This document shows, one piece after another, positions 1 through 5,425 of a stretch of 5,597 nucleotides of DNA (the first letter of the stretch is position 1; each line of letters starts with the position of its first letter). Source of the DNA: Xanthobacteraceae bacterium (lineage in GTDB: Bacteria > Pseudomonadota > Alphaproteobacteria > Rhizobiales > Xanthobacteraceae). The position numbers and the translations under genes are program-made. Below the pieces are notes generated by a model, which did no database searches, was not told the origin of the DNA, and saw nothing but the letters and a program-made list of their open reading frames with translations. Where the stretch lies: positions 1-5,597 of the forward strand of contig JASHXX010000402.1 of assembly GCA_030043335.1 (NCBI GenBank), given 5' to 3'.

Positions 1-2
1 TC

Positions 3-179
<177 letters not shown>

Positions 180-465
180 CCTCATGAAAGGGCCGAATAC
201 AGGCGGAAGTTTTTGACAAGAAGTCAGAGCGGCGTTTCGAAGCAGTTGAGCGCCGCCAACTCCTCAATTCTGGTTGCAGGGCCGCGAACTCATAATCCGG
301 TTCGGTAAGCGCCGCTCGCTGAATCTCCGCTTCGCTCCGACTGATTGCTGCGTCGCCGCGATAATGACGCAACCCACCACTTACAGACTCATGCGCTCAT
401 CCGAAAATTGCATGCGGGGATGCGCGGTTTCTTAGTTACTGGCAGCAGGACGGCATCGTCTTCGC

Positions 466-1170
466 TCATGCCGACACGTCTGGCGCTTCATGCTGCCAGC
501 GGCTGATCAGGCCGGCAATCACCGCGCCGAGGATGGGCGCGAGCCAGAACAGCCAGAGCTGCGCGATGTAGGCTCCGCCAGCGAACAGCGCCGGGCCGGT
601 GCTTCGCGCCGGGTTGACCGAAGCGTTGGTGACCGGGATCAGGAAGAGGTGAATGAGCGTTAGGCAAAGCCCGATGGGTATCCCGGCAAATCCGACTGCT
701 GCCCCTTTCGAAGTGGTGCCAATGATGACGTATAAGAAAAAGAAGGTCGCGAGGACTTCGATCACGAAGCAGGATGTCAGACTGTACTTGCCGGGGCTGA
801 GATCGCCAAAGCCGTTGGACGCGAAGCCGCCGGGAACCCAATCCGGTTTGCCCGAAGCGACGAGGTAGAGAACCGCAGCCGCCGCAATGCCGCCTACGAC
901 CTGGGCGAGGATGTAAGGAATAACGTCAGCGCCCTTGAAGCGGCGGCCGGCCCAGAGCCCGACTGTGACCGCGCAATTAAAATGCCCACCAGAAATGTGG
1001 CCGACCGCGTATGCCATAGTCAGTACGGTCAATCCGAAGGCAAAGCCGACCCCCAAGAAACCGATGCCCAGAGACGGAAAGCCTGCGGCCAGCACCGCAC
1101 TGCCGCAACCGGCGAATGTCAGCCAAAATGTGCCGAAGAACTCGGCCCCAAGACGACGCGGCATATCCAT
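466..1170 (-). CDS. aqpZ: Aquaporin Z (MIP family water channel) with NCA in place of the first NPA
   Basis: This 234-residue protein (E. coli AqpZ has 231) follows AqpZ end to end: [21 protein letters not shown] in helix 1, [20 protein letters not shown] in helix 2, TLIHL before the second half-helix, and VNPARS after it. It should form a tetrameric six-helix inner-membrane channel for osmotic water flow. The second NPA box is intact (N186-P187-A188, followed by filter Arg189), but the first reads N65-C66-A67. The aromatic/arginine filter appears to be Phe45, His174, Ala183 and Arg189, with Ala where E. coli AqpZ has Thr. The ATG at 1170 has GGAGG five bases upstream, which favours it over a second ATG two codons in. 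It stands alone, and codon use and length look healthy, so it is probably functional. A glycerol facilitator is unlikely given His174. Confidence 0.93.
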   Translation of the reverse strand: MDMPRRLGAEFFGTFWLTFAGCGSAVLAAGFPSLGIGFLGVGFAFGLTVLTMAYAVGHISGGHFNCAVTVGLWAGRRFKGADVIPYILAQVVGGIAAAAVLYLVASGKPDWVPGGFASNGFGDLSPGKYSLTSCFVIEVLATFFFLYVIIGTTSKGAAVGFAGIPIGLCLTLIHLFLIPVTNASVNPARSTGPALFAGGAYIAQLWLFWLAPILGAVIAGLISRWQHEAPDVSA

Positions 1171-1180
1171 GTTTTCCTCC
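1171..1180 (-). promoter_or_regulatory. Shine-Dalgarno site of aqpZ
   Basis: On the minus strand the ten bases before the aqpZ ATG read GGAGGAAAAC. GGAGG lies five bases from the ATG at 1170 and eleven from the next in-frame ATG, so it decides for the first start. Further upstream a -10-like TAGAAT occurs at 1204-1209 on the minus strand, but no convincing -35 box pairs with it. Confidence 0.75.
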
Positions 1181-1256
1181 CGTTAGACTCGCAGTTTTAC
1201 CGGATTCTAGCAGCATAGCAGCCGAAGCCTATCCATGACCGCTTCGCCCTGAAAGC

Positions 1257-1274
1257 GGACCTGTGGCCAGGTCC
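1257..1274. repeat. Perfect inverted repeat upstream of aqpZ
   Basis: GGACCTG and CAGGTCC form a perfect 7-bp stem around a TGGC loop. It sits about 90 bases upstream of the aqpZ start, in the 183-bp spacer between aqpZ and the next gene. It could be a regulator site or an RNA hairpin. No T-run follows on either strand, so it is not an obvious intrinsic terminator. Function unknown. Confidence 0.4.
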
Positions 1275-1353
1275 AGACCACGCGGATTAGTGTCGCCACA
1301 TCAGCCAGCCGGTCGGCGAACACGCCACCGGGGCTGGCCCAAGATCGCTCACT

Positions 1354-1566
1354 TCATCGGCAACGTGAGAAGGCACCAGCGTCAATAGCGTCGATGGCGC
1401 GTCGCAGGGCATCCTGAGGCGCTGACGAATCCTGGCCTGTAACAAATTCTTCTATTTTCACTCTGCCTACGACCATCAGGGGCCTCCCGTCGCATCGCTT
1501 TACTCTCGCCCGCCACTTGCCGGGCCTTTGTTGAAATGCTTTCACGATAAAGTGCTTGTACTCCAC
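1354..1566 (-). CDS. Small conserved-looking protein of unknown function (70 aa)
   Basis: A 70-residue reading frame starts at GTG (1566) and ends at TGA. It begins MEYKHFIVKAFQQRPGKWRA, continues with RVKRCDGRPLM and EEFVTG, and ends DALRRAIDAIDAGAFSR. The pattern suggests two or three beta strands followed by one helix, with many basic residues in the first half. It resembles small Bradyrhizobium proteins with a PGKWRARV-type core that I recall only from memory. The frame stays open upstream for about 21 codons after a TAA but holds no ATG, GTG or TTG, so this GTG is the only usual start. A GGAG lies about 20 bases away, too far to be ideal, while GGGGG lies about six bases away. The strand-helix order is loosely like HicB-type antitoxin folds, but no toxin partner is adjacent and I do not assign that function. 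Confidence 0.6.
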   Translation of the reverse strand: MEYKHFIVKAFQQRPGKWRARVKRCDGRPLMVVGRVKIEEFVTGQDSSAPQDALRRAIDAIDAGAFSRCR

Positions 1567-1707
1567 GGCCGACCCCCAAGGGGTTTCTCCTTGAACCGCG
1601 CAAGCGAGAATTGGCCGAGCGAGATCCGGTTAAAACACTATAGCCGAGGGGATGTCTTCCGCTGCGAGGTGGGCTAGATTGTTAAATTGGCTTGTGGGAA
1701 GCACGGA

Positions 1708-1932
1708 TTAAGTTCGGGCATCAGGCTGGCGCGCACTTTTCTGTCGGCGACCCGCCTTCCGCAATAGAAAGTATTTGAAGATGAATGGGCCCTCGCGGGC
1801 AGGAAGCGGGCCACCGCAAGCGCGGCAAGTGACCCAACGGTCACGGCTTTCCGCCCCCGCTTCGACTTTGACGAGATGATAAAGCGCGTCGCAATTGGGG
1901 CACTTGAAATGAACTGGTGCCGATTTGGACAT
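1708..1932 (-). CDS. Small zinc-ribbon-like protein with two CxxC pairs (74 aa)
   Basis: The predicted protein has two cysteine pairs: C11-P-N-C14 within HFKCPNCDALYHLVKVEAG, and C36-R-A-C39 within WVTCRACGGPLPAREG. Two CxxC knuckles about 20 residues apart are typical of a zinc ribbon, so it probably binds one zinc ion; nucleic-acid or protein binding is possible. The tail (FIFKYFLLRKAGRRQK) is hydrophobic then strongly basic. I chose the ATG at 1932 because homologous-looking sequence begins there. A TTG at 1968 would add twelve residues that look unlike the rest, and neither start has a clear Shine-Dalgarno. I recall similar proteins in Bradyrhizobium from memory. It lies 141 bases upstream of the 70-aa gene on the same strand. 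No enzymatic role is visible. Confidence 0.65.
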   Translation of the reverse strand: MSKSAPVHFKCPNCDALYHLVKVEAGAESRDRWVTCRACGGPLPAREGPFIFKYFLLRKAGRRQKSARQPDART

Positions 1933-2072
1933 AGCAGGCCGATGGCGCGTCCTATAAAGTCGGGTCAAGCAACTTCGGCACGAGCGACATGCTGAGTTGA
2001 AGAAAACAGTTCTAAAGACCTCGGCAGCTTATTTAGGTTTTCTCAATCGATTTCACTGCAATCCTCTCAGCA

Positions 2073-2198
2073 ATGTTCCGCAGAGTAGCGATAGCTTTGG
2101 TCGCTATGGCGGCCTTCGATCTGTATTTCTTGGACGGCCGATACGTGCATGCCCTCCAAGAGATCGGTCGATCTGTCCTTCACTTCTCCGGGCACTAG
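2073..2198 (+). CDS. Very small single-helix protein (41 aa), unknown function
   Basis: The frame from ATG 2073 to TAG 2196-2198 encodes 41 residues beginning MFRRVAIALVAMAAFDLYFL, then DGRYVHALQEIGRSVLHFSG. Two arginines precede a hydrophobic segment (about residues 5-20), followed by an amphipathic tail with a DGRY turn. This looks like a membrane-anchored microprotein with its N-terminus in the cytoplasm, or possibly an uncleaved signal-like peptide. I recall Bradyrhizobium proteins of this size and plan (M-x-R-R, hydrophobic, FD-x-Y, DG-x-Y) but cannot confirm by search. No good Shine-Dalgarno is visible. Its stop overlaps the stop of the opposing 59-aa gene in the four bases CTAG. Confidence 0.55.
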   Translation: MFRRVAIALVAMAAFDLYFLDGRYVHALQEIGRSVLHFSGH

Positions 2199-2374
2199 GC
2201 GGCCGTCGGTGCCTGCGCGTCCACGGATACTGTCGTTGGCTGAGGCGCTCGACTTCTCGAACGGTCGCAAGATTCGATCAGAACGATGTATCGGTCCGGG
2301 AACCGTTCACACAATGCCTTGAAAAGCCGGCGCGCGATCTCGCGCCGTTCATCCTTCGACGGCTGTGGTTCCAT
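2195..2374 (-). CDS. Small soluble protein of unknown function (59 aa)
   Basis: The 59-residue product starts MEPQPSKDERREIARRLFKA, continues LCERFPDRYIVLIESCD, and ends in a Ser/Pro/Thr-rich tail that is probably disordered. The first 35 residues look like a basic amphipathic helix followed by a short hydrophobic strand (RYIVLI). I recall similar Bradyrhizobium proteins with an IARRLF-x-ALC core and a PD-x-YI-x-LI segment, function unknown. The ATG at 2374 is preceded by GGGGAT at a reasonable distance. Another in-frame ATG at 2404 would add a Trp/Gly-rich lead that looks unlike protein. Its TAG stop overlaps that of the 41-aa gene on the plus strand. It lies 92 bases downstream of the 43-aa membrane microprotein and could share its transcript. 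Confidence 0.55.
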   Translation of the reverse strand: MEPQPSKDERREIARRLFKALCERFPDRYIVLIESCDRSRSRAPQPTTVSVDAQAPTAA

Positions 2375-2466
2375 GTTCGATCCCCATCCCCATGACTCCC
2401 ACATACACGAAAGAACGGGGATAGTCCATAATTTGACATGATTTCGCCCTGATTTTTCGACCGCCA

Positions 2467-2598
2467 TCAGCTCGGCGTCGTCGTCGCCATGGCGGCGGCC
2501 AGGTGGGCGTCGGCTTTGAAGCGCCACTGCCACGCCTTCCATGCTGCGAAAGCGACAATCGCCACCACTACAAAAAAGGGAATAGGTGCAGCTAACAC
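2467..2598 (-). CDS. Possible single-span membrane microprotein (43 aa)
   Basis: The frame from GTG 2598 to TGA 2467-2469 encodes a 43-residue peptide: a hydrophobic stretch PIPFFVVVAIVAFAAW (about residues 5-20), then KAWQWRFKADAH and an Ala/Thr-rich end. One transmembrane helix followed by an aromatic-basic interface and a short cytoplasmic tail is what a real membrane microprotein looks like. Codon third positions are mostly G or C. Against it: the start is GTG, no Shine-Dalgarno is evident, and a stop lies four codons upstream. It is followed on the same strand by the 59-aa gene. Function unknown. Confidence 0.4.
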   Translation of the reverse strand: MLAAPIPFFVVVAIVAFAAWKAWQWRFKADAHLAAAMATTTPS

Positions 2599-3033
2599 CG
2601 CGGCGAGTCACTTGGGGCTGGCCATTTCTCGATCATGGTGGTTCGTCACACTGGGCCGCCTGTCTGGTGGTGAATATACCACGCGGCAGTGGAGCGAGGG
2701 GATCGGCGTCGGCGCCGTCACTCGATAATGGCCAAGCTATAGGCGATCAAGTCGACGCCGGCGGCCAGCCTGGTGTGCGAAAGGCGAGGCCGAACGACGC
2801 AGTCGTTAGACTGCTGGTCGATATCACGCGAGTTGCCATTACAGGCCGGTCAGGGGCCGCCGGCTCCCGTTCGTGGCCGTGTATGTCCGGCGCGATGAAT
2901 AGCTGAGTCGCGGACGGGGGAACGCATTGCTCCACCACGACAGCGGCCGTGGCGCATAGGCAGGCGCCGGCCCAATGAGTTTTCTACATCGAGGGCAGTG
3001 TGTGAACCGCATCATGGCAATCCCTTTCCTGAA

Positions 3034-3046
3034 ATGCGAATCGCAT
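3034..3046. repeat. 13-bp palindrome ATGCGA-A-TCGCAT
   Basis: Perfect 6-bp arms flank a single central A. The first nine bases, ATGCGAATC, recur at 3238-3246 inside the tRNA-like scrap. Odd-length palindromes of this size can be dimeric repressor sites, but no regulator or dependent promoter is evident nearby. Confidence 0.3.
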
Positions 3047-3237
3047 CACGCTAATGCAGGGACTCTACCAGATGTCCGACCGAACGGCGATGGCCCCGCA
3101 CTCGGCGTCGGCGCCTTATCCGACGACGGTCCCGACCCGGCGGGCGAGCTGGTGGGGGGAGCGCGCGTAATATACATTGCGGCGCAATGGACCGATTTTG
3201 CCCCTCACCTTGAGCAAGCGATTGAATCGTCGCCTCT

Positions 3238-3261
3238 ATGCGAATCCTCTCCTGGGCACCA
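3238..3261 (+). other. tRNA-Leu 3'-end fragment (possible att-site remnant)
   Basis: The sequence ending GAATCCTCTCCTGGGCACCA matches the 3' end of alphaproteobacterial tRNA-Leu as I know it: part of the T-loop, the T-stem 3' strand CCTCT, the acceptor 3' strand CCTGGGC, discriminator A and CCA. The rest of a tRNA is absent: no GCCCAGG 5' acceptor strand about 85 bases upstream, and no AGAGG 5' T-stem. It is therefore a fragment, not a gene. Scraps like this are typical of the far end of an element that integrated into a tRNA gene. A short palindrome, GCAAAATTTGC (3265-3275), follows directly. Confidence 0.5.
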
Positions 3262-3360
3262 CTTGCAAAATTTGCGGGTCTTTCCAGTCGCGCAGCAAGT
3301 CGCCGGCATCTGCGCCTTGCGCGCGCAGCCGCGTGGTTCGAGCTTAGCTGTTACGCAGAC

Positions 3361-3364
3361 GAGG
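3361..3364 (+). promoter_or_regulatory. Shine-Dalgarno deciding the SDR start
   Basis: GAGG at 3361-3364 is only one base from the ATG at 3366 but seven bases from the in-frame ATG at 3372. Normal spacing therefore favours 3372, giving an N-terminus MPERIIKTALVTG. Confidence 0.6.
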
Positions 3365-3371
3365 TATGACA

Positions 3372-4205
3372 ATGCCGGAACGAATCATCAAAACCGCGCT
3401 GGTCACCGGCTCGACCGACGGCGTCGGTCGCGTGGTGGCAAACCGTCTGGCGCGGGACGGCATGCGCGTTCTTATCCACGGCCGCAATCGCGAGCGTGGC
3501 GAAAGCCTGGTCGCAGAGATCAAGGCTGGGGGCGGCACCGCGGAATTCCTCGCCGCGGATTTCGCCGCGCTCGCCGAGGTGCGGCGCCTCGCCGAGGCGG
3601 TGGCCAAGACCACCGATCGGCTCGACCTTCTCGTCAACAACGCCGGCATCGGCAGCGCCGGGCCGAAGGGCACGCGGGAGATGAGCGCCGACGGCTACGA
3701 ATTGCGCTTCGCGGTGAATTATCTCGCCGGGTTTCTACTCACCTATCTGTTGTTGCCGCTGCTGAGGAAGAGCAAGCCCGCCCGCATCGTCAATGTTTCC
3801 TCGCTCGGGCAGCAGGCGATCGACTTTACCGACGTGATGTTGACGCATGGCTACAGCGGCTCGTGCGCCTACTGCCAGAGCAAGCTGGCGCAGATCATGT
3901 TCACCATCGACCACGCCGACGAGCTCAAAGGTACCGGCATCACCGTCAATGCCTTGCATCCGGCGACCTACATGAACACGACCATGGTGTGCCGCGCCGG
4001 CGTCACGCCGCTGAGCACCGTCGAGCAGGGCGCCGACGCGATTCTGAATCTGGCGACCGGCGCGGCCGTTGCCGGACGCAGCGGGCTTTTCTTCAACGGT
4101 CAGCAGGAGGCGCGGGCGGACGCACAGGCTTATGATGTCGAAGCGCGGGCGCGCCTGAAGCGGCTGAGCCTGGAGCTTGCCGGCGTTCGCAGCGCTGCCG
4201 CTTAG
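3372..4205 (+). CDS. SDR family NAD(P)-dependent oxidoreductase
   Basis: This 277-residue protein is a complete classical short-chain dehydrogenase/reductase with a Rossmann fold. Visible motifs, counted from the 3372 ATG: cofactor loop TGSTDGVG (12-19), GRNR after strand 2 (37-40), whose Arg suggests NADP(H), the Asp63 adenine contact in AADF, LVNNAG (87-92), structural Asn116, IVNVSS (139-144) with the catalytic Ser, and YCQSK (167-171) with the catalytic Tyr and Lys. All catalytic residues are present. The usual PG after the active site is replaced by HPATYMNT (196-203). It should reduce or oxidise a carbonyl/alcohol substrate in the cytoplasm; the substrate cannot be read from sequence, though the layout resembles retinol-dehydrogenase/WW-oxidoreductase-like SDRs. 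It is single, preceded by non-coding DNA, and overlaps the converging hydratase by four bases. Confidence 0.93.
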   Translation: MPERIIKTALVTGSTDGVGRVVANRLARDGMRVLIHGRNRERGESLVAEIKAGGGTAEFLAADFAALAEVRRLAEAVAKTTDRLDLLVNNAGIGSAGPKGTREMSADGYELRFAVNYLAGFLLTYLLLPLLRKSKPARIVNVSSLGQQAIDFTDVMLTHGYSGSCAYCQSKLAQIMFTIDHADELKGTGITVNALHPATYMNTTMVCRAGVTPLSTVEQGADAILNLATGAAVAGRSGLFFNGQQEARADAQAYDVEARARLKRLSLELAGVRSAAA

Positions 4206-4957
4206 CCTTCGCGGAGCACGCGCGCCGCGGCAGCTTGCGTCTCGGCGAACAGCCAATTGTCACGTAGCGGATCGCCGGCCGCGATCGCTTCCGCCATTTC
4301 CGCGAGCGCCGGGCCGCGCAGCTGACGCTTGATCCGCCCGTAGCCTTCGGTCGGCGCCATTGCCAATTCGCGGGCTTTGGCCCCGCTTCGCTCAAGGACC
4401 GCAGCCGTGAGCTGCAGCTCGTCGACAATGCCGAGCGCCAGCGCGCGCGCCGCGCCGTGATTCTTGCCGGCGAGGACAAGCTCGCGCGCCGCAGCGGGAT
4501 GAAGCTCCGCCTGCACCACGGCTTTGGCGGCCGCGGGATAGGGCACGCCGGCGCGGATTTCAGTGAGGCCGAACAGCGCTCCGCTCTCAACCGCGACTCG
4601 CCAGTCACAGGCGAGCATCAAAATGAGCCCGCCGGCGATCGCGTGGCCGTTGACCGCGGCGACGGTCGGAATCGGCATGGCGTAGAGCCGGCGGATCAGC
4701 TCGTTCAACCGGGCGAGCATGAGGTTCTGCTGCGCGCGCTCGTAGCGCGGGACCTCCTTGAGATCGAGCCCGGCGGAAAACATCACGCCGTGGCCGGTCA
4801 GGACCATGGCGCGCGTCGCTGCGTTCTCGCCAACCGCGATCAGAGCGCGGTCAAGTTCCTCGATGAACGCGAGGTCGATGGCGTTCGCCGGCGGCCGGTT
4901 CATGGTGACGGTCGCAATACCGTCCCGCTCATCGACCGTGACTTGATTGCTGGACAA
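4202..4957 (-). CDS. Enoyl-CoA hydratase/isomerase family protein (crotonase fold)
   Basis: This 251-residue protein has the crotonase plan. N-terminal strands lead to NRPPANAID (20-28). The first oxyanion-hole segment is FSAGLDLKE (60-68) and the second is GHAIAGG (104-110). Glu133 in LTEIRAG and Glu159 in ARELVLAG align with the two catalytic glutamates of rat mitochondrial hydratase (Glu144 and Glu164). Having both argues for hydration of trans-2-enoyl-CoA rather than isomerase-only or dehalogenase activity. The usual GAGG after the first Glu is replaced by VPYPAAA, so the pocket differs. Its likely role is fatty-acid or aromatic acyl-CoA breakdown in the cytoplasm. The start is TTG at 4957, supported by GGAG eight bases upstream; no in-frame ATG or GTG lies close by. 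It is tail-to-tail with the SDR gene, overlapping by four bases. Confidence 0.92.
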   Translation of the reverse strand: MSSNQVTVDERDGIATVTMNRPPANAIDLAFIEELDRALIAVGENAATRAMVLTGHGVMFSAGLDLKEVPRYERAQQNLMLARLNELIRRLYAMPIPTVAAVNGHAIAGGLILMLACDWRVAVESGALFGLTEIRAGVPYPAAAKAVVQAELHPAAARELVLAGKNHGAARALALGIVDELQLTAAVLERSGAKARELAMAPTEGYGRIKRQLRGPALAEMAEAIAAGDPLRDNWLFAETQAAAARVLREG

Positions 4958-5051
4958 AGGTGAAGCTCCATTCGCACGTGGTCGGCCGCCGACCGGCAGC
5001 TGTGCGACAGCATGCCCGCCAACCTGATCCCGCTGATCATGCCACGGATTA

Positions 5052-5065
5052 CTTCACGTGTGAAG
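5052..5065. repeat. Interrupted palindrome CTTCAC-GT-GTGAAG upstream of the hydratase gene
   Basis: Six-base arms flank a two-base centre, about 95 bases upstream of the hydratase start. The size and symmetry suit a dimeric repressor of the TetR or GntR kind, which often control acyl-CoA genes, but no regulator gene is in the window and no promoter boxes can be paired with it confidently. Confidence 0.25.
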
Positions 5066-5114
5066 AATGGCGTCCAGCGTGACGGCGAGCGCTCGGCCGC
5101 CGGCGACGAAGAGG

Positions 5115-5221
5115 TTACCCGCCGAATTTGTAGTTGACGCCCGCCCGGTCCAACTCCAACTGGCTGGCGCTGGCGTCTTGATGAGTATGGGGGCGGAGGG
5201 CTCAGCCGCAAATGCGTGCCC
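5115..5221 (-). pseudogene. Scraps of an outer-membrane beta-barrel protein (Omp31-like), internally deleted
   Basis: Two short pieces in different frames resemble the head and tail of rhizobial Omp31-like porins. In one frame, GHAFAAEPSAPILIKTPAPA followed by SWSWTG (5221-5144) looks like a signal-peptide end, a Pro/Ala linker and the WTG that opens the first barrel strand. In another frame, LDRAGVNYKFGG then TAA (5153-5115) looks like the closing strand of such proteins. If both readings are right, nearly the whole barrel is deleted, with a frame change near 5144-5150. Low confidence, because the pieces are short and recognised from memory. Confidence 0.35.
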
Positions 5222-5420
5222 GGTGTCGGGAAGCGTCATAGGCGGCGAATGGAATGCCGGGAACGAAAGTTCGCGGGTCGGTCAGGTTCAAATAGGGGAC
5301 TTCACCGACATCGAAGAACGTGCCGTAGACGTAGTAGTGCTGGTCGAACAGGTTTCGCACCAGACCGAATATCTCGAGGTTCTTCGTCAACTGATAGGAC
5401 GAGTGCAAGTTGACCACCAC
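5202..5420 (-). pseudogene. TonB-dependent receptor, C-terminal fragment
   Basis: The minus-strand frame reads VVNLHSSYQLTKNLEIFGLV, then RNLFDQHYYVYGTFFDVG, then VPYLNLTDPRTFVPGIPFAAY. This is the last part of the beta-barrel of a TonB-dependent outer-membrane receptor of the ferric-siderophore type: alternating strand pattern, N-LFD-x-YY, and the LNLTDPRTF-x-PG-PFAAY near-terminal motif. Only about 61 recognisable residues remain of a protein normally 650-800 long; the plug domain and most of the barrel are gone. After PFAAY (5238) the sequence changes to DASRHRARICG and stops, so the usual terminal aromatic strand (the barrel-assembly signal) is also missing. The 5' side abuts a permease fragment on the other strand. 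No start belongs to it, so it cannot be functional. Confidence 0.8.
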
Positions 5421-5425
5421 ACAGC

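Larger units (their letters stand above)
2599..3365. other. Region of about 770 bp without a convincing gene
   Basis: Open frames exist on both strands, but none has a believable start, Shine-Dalgarno or recognisable motif, and codon third positions show no steady bias. The longest plus-strand frame here, from 2975, simply runs into the SDR gene in another phase. It holds a 14-base direct repeat, tcggcgtcggcgcc at 2703-2716 and 3102-3115; a palindrome at 3034-3046; and a tRNA-Leu-like 3' end at 3238-3261. It is best read as decayed or recombined DNA. Confidence 0.5.

Noticed and set aside
270..310. tRNA-Met-like words: CTCATAATCCG followed by GGTTCG, and CTGCAACCA on the opposite strand
   Set aside because: The bases flanking CTCATAA do not pair as an anticodon stem. 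On the minus strand the distance from TTC to CCA is about five bases too short for a T-arm plus acceptor. Probably chance.
400..425. Possible terminator for aqpZ (GCAT-CCCCGC-ATGC followed by AATTTT on the minus strand)
   Set aside because: The stem is only four base pairs and the T-run is weak, so it is not convincing as an intrinsic terminator.
1382..1603. 73-codon minus-strand frame overlapping the 70-aa gene
   Set aside because: It is the out-of-phase shadow of that gene, starts at TTG, and its translation lacks protein-like pattern.
2747..2938. 63-codon minus-strand frame with an apolar, Cys-containing lead that could suggest a lipoprotein
   Set aside because: A TAG lies just upstream, only GTG starts are available, there is no lipobox with a proper basic N-terminus, and composition is near random.
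3225..3340. Minus-strand frame containing TRKFCKWCPGEDSHRG, resembling annotated small proteins
   Set aside because: This is the well-known spurious translation of sequence antisense to a tRNA-Leu 3' end. It supports the tRNA fragment call rather than a gene.
2975..4135. 386-codon plus-strand frame running from the non-coding gap through the SDR gene
   Set aside because: Past 3372 it reads the SDR gene in the wrong phase, giving Arg-rich low-complexity protein, and before that it has no recognisable motif. It is an artefact of high GC.
4457..4963. 168-codon plus-strand frame opposite the hydratase gene
   Set aside because: It is a full antisense shadow of a gene with intact crotonase motifs; long antisense frames are expected at this GC content.
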